The translations under genes were made by a program, and so were the position numbers. The notes below the pieces were generated by a model, which did no database searches, was not told the DNA's origin, and saw nothing but the letters and a program-made list of their open reading frames with translations. From positions 124,001 through 188,000 of the IMG/VR virus record IMGVR_UViG_3300010158_000027: a stretch of 64,000 bases of DNA. One strand, given 5' to 3'. Source of the DNA: a virus. Shown here piece by piece: positions 1 through 9,700 of the stretch (position 1 is its first letter; each line of letters starts with the position of its first letter).

Positions 1-509
1 GAGCGGTTCCTGTGGGAATGTTATCAAAAAGTGAAATTATTTTAAATTGTTATTTGATTGATGAAAAAGAAATAGAAAACAATCCCGACTTATTGGGGGA
101 TTATAACGTACCAAGATATTTGGCAGCATTTAATAAAAGGATCGAACCATTACTTGTAGTTTATTCTCCTGAAATAAGAAAGGACATTTTAATTGAGGAT
201 CCAAAAGACCAACCGATATTCACTAAATCACAAACTGAATTAGGTAGAGGATTCCCAATGAAAGAAAAAGATCAGGACATGATAGATGAGGTATTAACTT
301 TATCGGACATGGAGATTAATTTTTGGCAAACTGTCGGAATCGATCCTTATTATATGTATATAGATGATACCATCAACTTAGTCGATATTGGGAGGGTTAA
401 CCATAATAGAGAATTAATGAATAAGGTGACTAAAGTTGCGAAGGTAGATTCCGACGAATATTATGAGTTCGACGTAGATGGGGATTTAATTTCTTTAATA
501 CACGATTAA
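1..509 (+). CDS. Unknown protein, C-terminal part (5' end outside window)
   Basis: The reading frame is open to the left edge, so the ATG at 18 and GTG at 12 are probably internal and the gene starts upstream. The visible part is about 168 residues, acidic, with no membrane segment and no motif I recognise. It ends in a run of Asp-rich beta-like sequence (EYYEFDVDGD). It converges on the minus-strand gene at 506-838, sharing 4 bases with it. The position next to neck genes suggests a virion or assembly role, but that rests only on context. Function unknown. Confidence 0.7.
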   Translation, partial: AVPVGMLSKSEIILNCYLIDEKEIENNPDLLGDYNVPRYLAAFNKRIEPLLVVYSPEIRKDILIEDPKDQPIFTKSQTELGRGFPMKEKDQDMIDEVLTLSDMEINFWQTVGIDPYYMYIDDTINLVDIGRVNHNRELMNKVTKVAKVDSDEYYEFDVDGDLISLIHD

Positions 510-838
510 GAGTCCTTCATACCATCAGAAGAAAGTATATACCAAAAGGATCCTATGAACATAAATTCAACACAGGATCCTTTTGTTAATTCTACCTCAT
601 TAAATTCCTCATCTATTAATTCCTTTGATTTAACTAAAACGTTTGTTAATGCTTTAATTACTATGTGATCGGTACTTGTTGAGTCCAAATAGATAGTACA
701 ATTGTCAATACCCTTAATAATTAACGCATATTCGCCGTTAGTAGTATACGACTCATTAGTTACAATTGCGGATTCAGAGGTTTCAACCTCATGCCCGTTA
801 ATGATCCTTTTAGATGGGATTGATCTAAATATTGCCAT
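506..838 (-). CDS. Small beta-rich protein of unknown function next to neck gene
   Basis: 110 residues, starting 6 bases after the stop of the gp13-like gene on the same strand, so the two are probably one transcript. The sequence is polar with alternating hydrophobic residues, as in a small beta-sandwich, and has no Cys pair or membrane helix beyond one isolated Cys or two. Small beta-rich proteins in this position of phage genomes are often head decoration or head-tail joining proteins, but no family match is recognised. A plus-strand reading frame covering 702-1244 overlaps it antisense and is rejected because it crosses two better genes. Confidence 0.65.
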   Translation of the reverse strand: MAIFRSIPSKRIINGHEVETSESAIVTNESYTTNGEYALIIKGIDNCTIYLDSTSTDHIVIKALTNVLVKSKELIDEEFNEVELTKGSCVEFMFIGSFWYILSSDGMKDS

Positions 839-844
839 AAAAAG

Positions 845-1963
845 TTATATGATGTTATACGGACTTTGGAATGCCCTAAATTTCAATAGTTTATTAAGGT
901 TTTCGGCTTGTAATGCCTTTTGTTCCATTTGTTTTTCGGGTCTTAACCTTTCTAATCTGAGCCTTAGTTCTTCAGTTAGTGATACTTTTTCATCTTTCGC
1001 TTCAGTTTGTAATGTGGTATATTCTAAAGTTAATTCAGAATCGGGAGTTTTTAAGTTACCGCTATATTTACCCCTAACTCTTGCCAAGGCTTCTTTACAA
1101 TATGCAGTAAACCACCTTCTAACCCAAGTTTGTCCTGGTGAATTCAATTCGTCCCATTTCATCTCATCAATAGGGACATCGGATGGTAGTCGCACAATGT
1201 CTGGATTTTTTGCCAAACAATCAGCTCTATCGTTTGTTTCATAATACCAATACCATACTTTATATCCTTTATTTTTCATATTTCCAAAATCGAATTTACC
1301 ACCAGGGGTATTCATTAAATGGATTGCTTTTTTTCCTTCAGGTAGCGCAGTAATTCTATACGTTAACTCGCCGGTGATAATCCTTCGTTTCATGCTGATA
1401 TCCGACATCCTTAAAAGGATATCAAATGCTGGTGTCACAAAATAGTTTCCTGAAGTTCCCATTTGTGAGAACCCAGCACCACCACCAAGTCCAACACCAC
1501 CTGCTCCACCAAAACCACCCATGAATGGGTCGAAATATGCAGCATCCAATTCAGAACGACTGAACCATAACAATTCGTTAATTTCTCTACCTGCCGGCAC
1601 CTCGTATATTTGTTGATTGGGTATTAAATCGATATAATCCTTTTTTAATACGTAATCACCACCCGTTTGTAGTCCGACGATTTTAGAATATGCGTAGGTA
1701 TATTGGGTTTCCCAATCCATACTTCTGGTGGTTAAAGCCCTTGTTAATGATTGCTCATCTAAATTTAAACCATATAGAGACGACCACTGACTTTCAATTA
1801 GCCAGTCATTAACATATTGAGCATAATCTTGGATGGACATTTCTAAAAGGGAGTCCATCATTTCGTCCTCTATTTCGACAGAACGTAAAGGGGCACCCAA
1901 AAGATGTTTAATTCTTTTATATAATTTACTTCTTTCAGGTTCTTGGATTATTATAGTAGACAT
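845..1963 (-). CDS. Neck / head-completion protein, gp13-like
   Basis: 372 residues. The segment at about 279-302 (TWVRRWFTAYCKEALARVRG followed by KYSG) matches the pattern seen in T4-type gp13 neck proteins, where a Trp-initiated amphipathic helix ends in an (I/V)RGK(F/Y) turn. T4 gp13 joins gp14 to seal the filled head before the tail docks. A Gly-rich loop at about 148-168 is an unusual low-complexity insertion. The C-terminal 60 residues are a charged helix rich in Glu, Arg and Leu. The ATG is preceded on the minus strand by TATTTATATTA about 14 bases upstream. The gene is oriented against the main tail cluster, whereas gp13 and gp14 are neighbours on one strand in T4. Confidence 0.55.
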   Translation of the reverse strand: MSTIIIQEPERSKLYKRIKHLLGAPLRSVEIEDEMMDSLLEMSIQDYAQYVNDWLIESQWSSLYGLNLDEQSLTRALTTRSMDWETQYTYAYSKIVGLQTGGDYVLKKDYIDLIPNQQIYEVPAGREINELLWFSRSELDAAYFDPFMGGFGGAGGVGLGGGAGFSQMGTSGNYFVTPAFDILLRMSDISMKRRIITGELTYRITALPEGKKAIHLMNTPGGKFDFGNMKNKGYKVWYWYYETNDRADCLAKNPDIVRLPSDVPIDEMKWDELNSPGQTWVRRWFTAYCKEALARVRGKYSGNLKTPDSELTLEYTTLQTEAKDEKVSLTEELRLRLERLRPEKQMEQKALQAENLNKLLKFRAFQSPYNII

Positions 1964-1977
1964 AAAGATATTTTTAA

Positions 1978-1985
1978 TATAAATA
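1978..1985 (-). promoter_or_regulatory. TATTTATA element, candidate late promoter
   Basis: Read on the minus strand this is TATTTATA, 14 bases before the ATG of the gp13-like gene. The same octamer recurs before most virion genes in the window. Assignment as a promoter is inferred from recurrence and position. Confidence 0.4.
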
Positions 1986-4853
1986 TCATCTACCTTTAAA
2001 AATGATATTTAACATCTCTTCAATGGATGATGCGTCATCCATGATATCGTCTCCCATGACTGTCGATATAATCTTTTTCTTTCTATTTAAGATGTCATAG
2101 ATTAACCCTTCTATTGTGTTTTCAAACAGGGGATAATAAACTGATGTTGAATTTTTTTGTCCGATTCTATGTGACCGATCTTCCGCCTGAGCATGTTCTG
2201 CGGGAACAAATGATAAGTCATTCATTATTACCGCTTCAGCCGAAGTTAAAGTTATACCAACCCCAGCAGCCTTTAAGTTCCCAACAAAAACTTTAATTTT
2301 ATCGTTTTCCTGAAAGTCGTCCACCGATTTTTGTCGATGATGTTTGGAACAACTACCATCCAAATAAACCGCTTGTTTTTCAAAATGATTGTAAATTTCA
2401 TGTAAAGTATCGGTAAAGTTTGTAAAAATTATAACTTTTTTTCCTTGTTCGAGTATGTTTTCAGCCAACTCGATGGTTGTTTTAACTTTTTCTTGTGCGA
2501 TAACTTTTCTTACCTTCATTATTTTACTGAACTGTATTGTTAGTGAATTCGATTCGTCACCGCTCTTATCATACCAATCAAAATATTCACCCATCAACTC
2601 TTCGTAATTATCTGATTTCAATCTTAAATAGACAGGGGTGATAATTTTTTCGGGTAAATCTAAAACGTCGTCCTTTAATCTTCGTAAAATATGTGTTTGG
2701 GTTCTATCTCTTAATTCATCTAAATTCGACGCCCCCGCCACGTTCCAAACTTTTCTACTACCAACATTAAATTGGAATCCATTACAGTATCTTCTAGCAT
2801 ACGACATCCAATTTGCCGCCACGGGACTTTCAACCAAACTCAAAAGATTATAATAGTTCATCGGTCGTGATGTCATTGGTGTTCCCGTTAATAACCAAAC
2901 CCTTTCAATGGATACCGCAATATCGTTTACGATTTTTGTTCGGGCAGCTTGGGGGTTTGATATCATGTGAGATTCGTCCATAATAACCAAATCGAATTTG
3001 GACTTTAAAATTGTCGATTCCTCTCTTTTTTTTACGTCGTGGAAATTTTTTAAGATATCATAATTAATAATGACAAAATCATGTTCATCTGAATATTTTT
3101 TACCCTCCGATATATACACACTTCTGTCGGTGTAGTTTTCGATTTCTCTTTGCCAATTTATTTTTAAAGATGCTGGACAAACAATTAATATTTTTTTTGC
3201 TCCCGTTTCTAACGCCGCAATAATTGTCGATGTTGTATTGTGGGTTACAATACAATGTTCGGTAACATATAGTTTATCAGGAGAATCTACCGATATGCAA
3301 ACACTTTCTTCAAATCCAACTTTTTCAATATTTTTAATATATCTTCCAGTTGGGTATTTTTTTGGTTCGATATATCTATCGGACTTTCTTTTTAATCTGA
3401 AGGGATTCATACCTGAAGGTAGTTTAATATTAACTCTATATGCTAATTTACCTTCCATTTTAATCCCTTTATATATGTATGTGGGGATACGAGTATTAAC
3501 TCTGGCAACACCCCCTAATGTTTGTACCACTTCAACAACGTCATCACAAAGTTGTTTTGAAATGGTACAATATTCAGTCCCTAAAAAAGTTTCATTTCCG
3601 TTAAACATACAGTGTCCGTCAGTATCCATTAATCCTTGTAGAATTGCCAATCTATTTTCAATTGATGAATATTTGTATATATCAGGTATGAATTTGTTAT
3701 GGGATCGAGCCTCGTTAAGTTTGAGTTCGTTTAATATATCCCTACCAATAAATTTATTTCCTTTTCTTTTATTGTCAATTTTTTTATTTTCATTTAAATT
3801 AAAACCGTAAAATAATTCATCATAATCGTCGCAGTGAACTGTAAAAACACAAGACGATTTAGTTATATGACCATCTCCCAAAATCAGACCTAAAAAATAA
3901 GGGTTAATCGGAAGGGTATCATTTCGTTCAAACTGTATCGGTTTAACTATCGGTATTTGCCATTTATTATTACCATTTGACGATTTATAGTGGGTTTCTA
4001 TCTCATAATCTTTAGTTGAGTTAACTCCATTACCTTTTATTATAATTTTACCCCCCTCAAACATTTGTTTGGTGGATAGTACTAATGATTTTTTTGTCCT
4101 ATCGTTTTTTCGATTACTACCATAATTTGGGGACGATACCGACCATAAATGTTCATCCCCTGATAAAATTGAAAATCCGTCATTGAATGTAATTTTATAT
4201 GTTTCCTTTAAACCTTGTGGAAATACACCAACAACGTTATACGATTTGCCGTCACTACCAATAACGTTATCTCCGACTTTTAAATCCCCAATTTTTTTTC
4301 TACCATTTGGAGTAAATACCTTATTATTCTTAGGCTCGCACTTGCCCAAACCCATATCGTCCGCCAAAATAAACTTTTTGTTACCAACCAATTTTTGAAT
4401 TGCCTCTTTTTGGTGTTCCATTGGGGGTCTCACATCGTATTTTGTGTAATCGACAACAACGTTTTTTACTTCGTTGTTTTTAATTATTGCCGTTTTCGGT
4501 AACCAAAAATCATGAATGGTTTCACCACTAAACACTTTTCCCCAAATATGATACGACTTATCTTTTTCAACCAAAAGTTTTTCAACGTAAATTTCTGTTG
4601 GTTCTTTGGTATACATTTTATCCTCCATCATCTTTTTACCGAAGTAGGAATCTAACTTAACCCATTTTTTTGCAACTTTTGGTAATATGTTATGGAAATT
4701 TATTATGTAATCTGATTGGGGTCTTGTGGGTGTAAACGACTTACTATTAAGTTTCTTATGTTTTAAATTTAGGATATAGTTATTTGATCCAACATATTCA
4801 TCTAAAAGTTGAAGTGCTTTAGTTTCGGGAGTCCTTGAAATTATGTCGTCCAT
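1986..4853 (-). CDS. SNF2-family DNA helicase/translocase with in-frame intein
   Basis: 955 residues, of which 172-539 are an intein; the joined host protein would be 587 residues. Host motifs are a Q-like HQKEAIQ, Walker A split as DMGLGK | TTST, the Walker B box DESH at 626-629, LLTGTPM, and a C-terminal SNF2 signature ending RSHRIGQ. The combination of DESH and HRIGQ favours a SNF2/SMARCAL1-like branch-migrating or annealing ATPase over T4 UvsW, though the role in replication or recombination may be similar. About 140 residues precede the ATPase core. Activity needs removal of the intein, because the intein separates the P-loop Lys from the following Thr. Gene order puts it next to neck genes, not with the other replication genes. 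Confidence 0.88.
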   Translation of the reverse strand: MDDIISRTPETKALQLLDEYVGSNNYILNLKHKKLNSKSFTPTRPQSDYIINFHNILPKVAKKWVKLDSYFGKKMMEDKMYTKEPTEIYVEKLLVEKDKSYHIWGKVFSGETIHDFWLPKTAIIKNNEVKNVVVDYTKYDVRPPMEHQKEAIQKLVGNKKFILADDMGLGKCEPKNNKVFTPNGRKKIGDLKVGDNVIGSDGKSYNVVGVFPQGLKETYKITFNDGFSILSGDEHLWSVSSPNYGSNRKNDRTKKSLVLSTKQMFEGGKIIIKGNGVNSTKDYEIETHYKSSNGNNKWQIPIVKPIQFERNDTLPINPYFLGLILGDGHITKSSCVFTVHCDDYDELFYGFNLNENKKIDNKRKGNKFIGRDILNELKLNEARSHNKFIPDIYKYSSIENRLAILQGLMDTDGHCMFNGNETFLGTEYCTISKQLCDDVVEVVQTLGGVARVNTRIPTYIYKGIKMEGKLAYRVNIKLPSGMNPFRLKRKSDRYIEPKKYPTGRYIKNIEKVGFEESVCISVDSPDKLYVTEHCIVTHNTTSTIIAALETGAKKILIVCPASLKINWQREIENYTDRSVYISEGKKYSDEHDFVIINYDILKNFHDVKKREESTILKSKFDLVIMDESHMISNPQAARTKIVNDIAVSIERVWLLTGTPMTSRPMNYYNLLSLVESPVAANWMSYARRYCNGFQFNVGSRKVWNVAGASNLDELRDRTQTHILRRLKDDVLDLPEKIITPVYLRLKSDNYEELMGEYFDWYDKSGDESNSLTIQFSKIMKVRKVIAQEKVKTTIELAENILEQGKKVIIFTNFTDTLHEIYNHFEKQAVYLDGSCSKHHRQKSVDDFQENDKIKVFVGNLKAAGVGITLTSAEAVIMNDLSFVPAEHAQAEDRSHRIGQKNSTSVYYPLFENTIEGLIYDILNRKKKIISTVMGDDIMDDASSIEEMLNIIFKGR
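3237..4340 (-). mobile_element. Intein with LAGLIDADG homing endonuclease, in helicase Walker A
   Basis: 368 residues (172-539 of the helicase). It begins with Cys directly after GLGK, has an N-terminal splicing block (KNNKVFTPNGRKKIGDLKVG) and ends with the penultimate His and final Asn of VTHN; Thr is the +1 extein residue. Two LAGLIDADG helices are visible: FLGLILGDG at 320-328 and ILQGLMDTDG at 404-413, each with the catalytic acidic residue. All the splicing residues look intact, so it is probably active in splicing, and the two-motif endonuclease is probably active in homing. A P-loop is a favoured intein site because it is so conserved. Confidence 0.9.
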
Positions 4854-4880
4854 AGTATTAAATTAATAGTAGTAAATAAT

Positions 4881-4888
4881 AATAAATA
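4881..4888 (-). promoter_or_regulatory. TATTTATT element before helicase gene
   Basis: Minus-strand TATTTATT lies 27 bases before the helicase ATG, in the 57-base gap between divergent genes. It is a member of the recurrent element family, and the gap must hold promoters for both directions. Confidence 0.3.
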
Positions 4889-4899
4889 ATCAATCAAAG

Positions 4900-4907
4900 T
4901 ATTTATT
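4900..4907 (+). promoter_or_regulatory. TATTTATT element abutting gp14-like start
   Basis: TATTTATT is followed by only three bases and then the ATG at 4911. If it is a -10-type box, the transcript would start inside or at the ATG and be leaderless; otherwise it acts as an A/T-rich translation signal. Confidence 0.3.
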
Positions 4908-4910
4908 ATT

Positions 4911-5426
4911 ATGACACAGAATAGAGTTCCAATTACAAGATTAAATAAATTCTTCTCAGAGACGGATTTTAATTTAGATATTTCTATGGGCGAGGAGTGG
5001 CTCCATGGCGACATGAACTTTACGGTAGTACTATATAGGGTCGACAAACAAAAAACAAATACTGATGATGTATATGGTGAAGCGTTGACTGACGGAATAC
5101 AATTCTTAACCCCAATAGAGTTAAAAGGGTACGTTAAAATCGAAGCACCAGTAAACTCAGATTACGCAAGTTCTAAATTATCTCAAATCGAGCCAGGAAA
5201 TATGAATTTTAACATATACCAAAGTTATTTGGATCAGTTGGCAATAGAAATTTCTTTGGGTGACTATATTGGGTATTATGAAACTGAAGATACGGTAAGA
5301 TATTATACGGTAGTAAATGACGGTAGGATAACGTCAGATAATAAGCACACATATGGAGGGTATAAAAAATTCTACAGAACAATAATCGCAACCCCATCAA
5401 CTAACAACGAATTCAAAGGAATATAA
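4911..5426 (+). CDS. Neck protein, gp14-like
   Basis: 171 residues. The central part (TDDVYGEAL at about 53-61, then PIEL-x-YVKI) resembles the segment of T4-type gp14 neck proteins that follows a Leu-Tyr-Arg strand, with later GDYIGYYE and a terminal set of strands. In T4, gp14 acts with gp13 to close the head vertex. The next gene resembles gp15, which supports the order gp14-gp15-gp18. The ATG at 4911 was chosen because the segment ITRLNKFFSE before the next Met looks conserved in style. The similarity is judged by eye only. Confidence 0.5.
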   Translation: MTQNRVPITRLNKFFSETDFNLDISMGEEWLHGDMNFTVVLYRVDKQKTNTDDVYGEALTDGIQFLTPIELKGYVKIEAPVNSDYASSKLSQIEPGNMNFNIYQSYLDQLAIEISLGDYIGYYETEDTVRYYTVVNDGRITSDNKHTYGGYKKFYRTIIATPSTNNEFKGI

Positions 5427-5427
5427 A

Positions 5428-6468
5428 ATGGCATTACCTAAAAAAGAAAAAAAATATCTACCTCTCGTTCCCACTAAAGTTGGTCCAGAAAGAAGGCAAG
5501 AAATGTTAGATGATATTACAGTTGACGGTACGTATTTACCAAAAGGTGTTTTACATGCTGATTTAGATAGGGGAATATTAGATTTCGTAAAGGACGATAT
5601 AACATTAACTGTTGATGGTAAAACGGTACCAACGGTCAATAAAATCATAACAACTCAGAGTTGGTCACAATTTACCGAAACGTGGGATTTCCAAGATTTA
5701 GATAAAAACGTTTCATTACCTTTCATTATAACGGTAAGACAACCTGAGGTAAAATATGGTAAATTCCAAGGCGGTGGGGCGAATATCCCTGAAAGACTTA
5801 GGTTCTCATACTATACGGTTCCGACTTGGGATGGACAAAGAAAGGGTGCGGACGTTTATAAAATACCACAACCAGTACCTGTCGATGTTATATATACTAT
5901 TAAAATATTTTGTAATAGAATGCGAGAAGTGAATGAATTCAATAAAATCATGATGCAAAAATTCACCTCAAAACAAGCATACACACAAATTAAGGGTCAC
6001 TATATGCCAATAACGTTAGAAGATCCAACAGATGAATCGGCAAAAGACATCGAAAAAAGAAAGTATTACGTACAGAGTTATAAAATTACATTAAATGGGT
6101 TGTTGATTGATGAAGATGAATTCCAAGTCTCCCCCGCAATCACACGACAAGTTTCTCTTTTTGAATTTCAAACATCTAAAAAATCTAAAAGGGCTAAAAT
6201 TGAACCTCCAAGACCGAACTCATTTGATTTGGATTTAAGTTTTGTGTCGGGTAATACTCAATTAAGTGAGGTGTTTAGGTATACCGCAGATATTAATGTT
6301 GGTATGACACAAAATGTATCATCATTCTCTGTAACCATTAACGGTAATTATGCTGGGGATGATTTAAGTATAATACAAATCAACGATGGGGATACTCTAA
6401 TTATTAATATTATAAAAAACGATATTACTAAAATTGCATCTATAAAAACTATTGCGGTGTTGGTTTAA
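5428..6468 (+). CDS. Tail terminator / sheath stabiliser, gp15-like
   Basis: 346 residues, one base after the previous stop. The middle third carries the pattern of gp15-type terminators: a Pro-Val-x-Val-x-Tyr strand into an Ile-Phe segment (PVDVIYTIKIFCNRMREVNE), a helix, then a strand pair around RKYYVQSYKITLNG and an acidic DEDEF turn. T4 gp15 caps the completed sheath and tube and joins the tail to the neck. The last 90 residues look like an added beta domain, which makes the protein longer than T4 gp15 (272 residues). Its position immediately before the sheath region agrees with this role. Confidence 0.55.
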   Translation: MALPKKEKKYLPLVPTKVGPERRQEMLDDITVDGTYLPKGVLHADLDRGILDFVKDDITLTVDGKTVPTVNKIITTQSWSQFTETWDFQDLDKNVSLPFIITVRQPEVKYGKFQGGGANIPERLRFSYYTVPTWDGQRKGADVYKIPQPVPVDVIYTIKIFCNRMREVNEFNKIMMQKFTSKQAYTQIKGHYMPITLEDPTDESAKDIEKRKYYVQSYKITLNGLLIDEDEFQVSPAITRQVSLFEFQTSKKSKRAKIEPPRPNSFDLDLSFVSGNTQLSEVFRYTADINVGMTQNVSSFSVTINGNYAGDDLSIIQINDGDTLIINIIKNDITKIASIKTIAVLV

Positions 6469-6618
6469 TTACTCACCATAAATATCTTTTTCTTTAATAC
6501 AACTCTTCTTAATTAAGTTTTCTAAAAACACATAAATCTTCAATCCATTATCTTGGCAATACGTTTTTAAGATGTTGTGGGTTTCTTCTGAAATCTTTAT
6601 ATTTTTTATTTTTTTCAT
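6469..6618 (-). CDS. Small RHH-like protein, minus strand
   Basis: 49 residues, MKKIKNIKISEETHNILKTY at the start, then a short turn (CQDNGLKIYVF) and a second helix ending in LIKKSC. A beta strand followed by two helices of this spacing is the ribbon-helix-helix layout of small DNA-binding repressors. The stop codon sits flush against the stop of the gp15-like gene (no gap), and the ATG is preceded on the minus strand by TATTTATA three bases upstream. It lies in the gap before the sheath gene and could regulate it. The DNA-binding role is inferred. Confidence 0.6.
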   Translation of the reverse strand: MKKIKNIKISEETHNILKTYCQDNGLKIYVFLENLIKKSCIKEKDIYGE

Positions 6619-6713
6619 ATTTATAAATATAATAAGGTAGAAAAAAGGTAGAATTTTTTCATACTTACATATATTTATTATCTTTTAATCACGTTTTTTG
6701 GAAATTTTGTAGG

Positions 6714-6721
6714 TATTTATT
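6714..6721 (+). promoter_or_regulatory. TATTTATT element before sheath gene
   Basis: TATTTATT with 32 bases to the sheath ATG. A second copy lies at 6672-6679. The leader ends AATAGACAAAATGGC, nearly the same as the tube gene leader (AATAGACAATGGC), so the two most abundant tail proteins share a 5' region. Confidence 0.45.
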
Positions 6722-6753
6722 AATAAAAATAAATCTTTAATTAAATAGACAAA

Positions 6754-9700
6754 ATGGCATCTACTACAAAAGTATTCGTTTCTCCTGGAGTGTATACCTC
6801 AGAAAGAGACTTAACTTTCGTTGCACAAAGCGTTGGTGTAACAACATTAGGTTTGGCTGGGGAGACTTTACAAGGTCCAGCATTCGAACCGATTTTCATA
6901 ACAAACTACGATGAGTATCAAGTATACTTCGGAGGTACAAGTCCCGAAAAATACTACAATACTCAGATACCAAAGTATGAGACGTCTTACATTGCTAAAG
7001 CGTACTTACAACAATCAAATCAATTATTTATAACGAGAGTTTTAGGACTTTCAGGTTATGATGCTGGACCATCTTGGTCGATTGTAACTGCAGGTAACGT
7101 TGATCCGGCAACTCTTTCGGTAACGGCAACTACAGGGCCTGTTTATGTGAACTTTACTGGTACTACAGGTGCTAGTTCAAATATCACTATAACAAGTGTA
7201 CCTTCAGCATTAAGTTCAAAATTTTATGAGACTTACACTAGTTACGACGGTGGAACATCTACATTGAGTCAAGACTTTAAAAATTATATATCAGCTCAAG
7301 TTGGGTTATATAGTACATCATCAGCATTATCAGGAAGAACCGCATATTTTTGGGGTTCAGTTAGTTCAACCACATTTAACTCAGTTACTGGTTCATCAGT
7401 TGCAGGGGCGGCGACAGCATACACTGAAACATTTGGGGTTAATAACGTTAACGTTTCAATCGCAGATTTAAGTTCATCATCAAATGATGCATGGTATTAT
7501 GGATTATTTGATTACAGTCAAAGTATTACTAATGTGAATTCATATAATGGTTATGGGTTTGGTTCGGTTTTAAGTAGTATCACAGGTTTAACTAATGGTG
7601 TTTACTCAGGTACAATGAAAACATACATAACTAACTACTCAGGTTCACCTTATAGTGAATATGATAATCTTGTTGTTGCGACTTTAAGATCTAGAGGTAT
7701 CACTAATTATTCAAGTACAAGTCACGGACCGGCTTTCCAAGTCACAGGAACCACTGATGTGGCAATCAATTGTGCTGGTGGATATTCTGCGGTAACTAAA
7801 AACCCATACGAAACATTCGCAATCTCAGGGATTACTAAAGACGGAGACACATTTAGTTTTGAGACATCATTGTCAACAACAGATACACAATACATTTCTA
7901 AAGTATTTGGTAGAAGTAATTTTGGTAAAGATAGAACTGAAGTTCCTTTACTTGTTGAAGAAACGTACTCAAGTTTGTTACAATCGGGGTATAGAGAAAG
8001 TAAAGTTAGAGGAATTTATTGTGATTTAGTATCTTTACCTGGTGTGACTGACACAACAAGTAATGACTATTCTGATTCATTAGGATTCTATTTGGAACAA
8101 TACCAAACACCTGAAACACCTTATTTAGTTTCAGAACTAAGAGGTAATAAAGTTTTTAAATTATTTAAATTTAAATTAATTTCTGACGGTAACGCGGCAA
8201 ATAAATTGGTAAAAATGTCTATTGGTAATATTTCATTCGCCAATGGAACTTTCGACGTATTCATTAGAGATTTTTATGATAACGACCAAAACGTTAGAGT
8301 TATTGAAAGTTTCACTAATTGTTCTATGGATCCTAACCAAAACAATTATGTAGCAAATAAAATAGGAACATCTAACGGAGAATACCAAGTTAAGTCTAAA
8401 TACGTTATGTTAGAAATGAGTGACGAAGCTCCGACAGACGCATTACCTTGTGGTTTTGATGGTTACATCAGTAGAGAGTATGCAAATGCGACTCCACCGT
8501 TTATGGTTTATAAAACACAATATTTAAAAGCGGGTGATGTAATTTATAACCCACCTTTTGGTTCTTCATCAGGAGGGGATAATGCAGTTATCTCTAACGG
8601 AGAAAACCCAAGAAGAGCCTATTTAGGTATTTCAAACATAACTGGAATTGATTATGATTTCTTCGAATATAAAGGTAAACAAATACCTGCAAACTTAGGA
8701 ACTGACACTTCAGGGATTGGTTGGGGTTATAAAACTAAAGGATTCCACATGGATAGTGGAGCGACTATTGTTACTATGGTTGTTAATTCAGCAACAACGG
8801 AAGCATTTGTAGTTGGTGCTGGAGCATTTAGAAGTGAACCTGAAAACTCCGATAACCCATATTACAAATCAAATACACGTAAATTTACATTATATCCTTA
8901 CGGTGGATTCGATGGTTGGGATATCTATAGAGAATATAGAACTAATGGTGATTCATTCGCGTTGGGTCAATCAGGATTCAAATATGGTGCGGCACCTTCA
9001 GTGACATATCCAACAGCATCAGGATGGGGAGCATTTAAACAAATTTCAGGTCCTAATCAAGAGACATGGGCAAACACTGACTATTACGCATTTAAAATGG
9101 GACAAAGCAGTTTCGCAAATCCTGAGTCGGTTAATATTAACGTATTTGCAACTCCAGGTATTGATTACGTAAATAACTCAAACTTAGTTGAAGATGCGAT
9201 TGATATGGTTGAAACTGACAGAGCTGATTCAATTTACATCTGTACGACTCCTGATTTTAATTTATTTTTACCAACTTATTCTGATATTGAAGAAGGATTG
9301 ATTTATCCACAAGAAACGGTAGATAATTTGGAATCTACGGGTATAGACTCTAACTACTCAGCAACTTACTACCCATGGGTTTTGACAAGAGATAGTGTAA
9401 ATAATACACAACTTTATTTACCACCAACAGGTGAAGTGGTTAAAAACTTGGCATTAACTGATAACATCGCCTTCCCTTGGTTCGCATCTGCGGGTTACAC
9501 AAGAGGTTTGGTAAATTCTATCAGAGCACGTAAAAAGTTGACACAAGAAGATAGAGATACCTTATATAAAGGTAGAATAAACCCAATCGCTACTTTCTCT
9601 GATGTTGGTACGGTAATTTGGGGTAACAAAACGATGCAAGTTAAGGAATCTGCACTTGACAGAATTAACGTTAGAAGATTGTTACTACAAGCTCGTAAAT

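Noticed and set aside
702-1244. Plus-strand 180-residue open frame
   Set aside because: Antisense to two well-supported minus-strand genes; Ser/Leu-rich translation typical of a shadow frame.
3238-3810. Plus-strand 190-residue open frame opposite the intein
   Set aside because: The minus strand carries intein and endonuclease motifs over this span; the plus frame has no motif.
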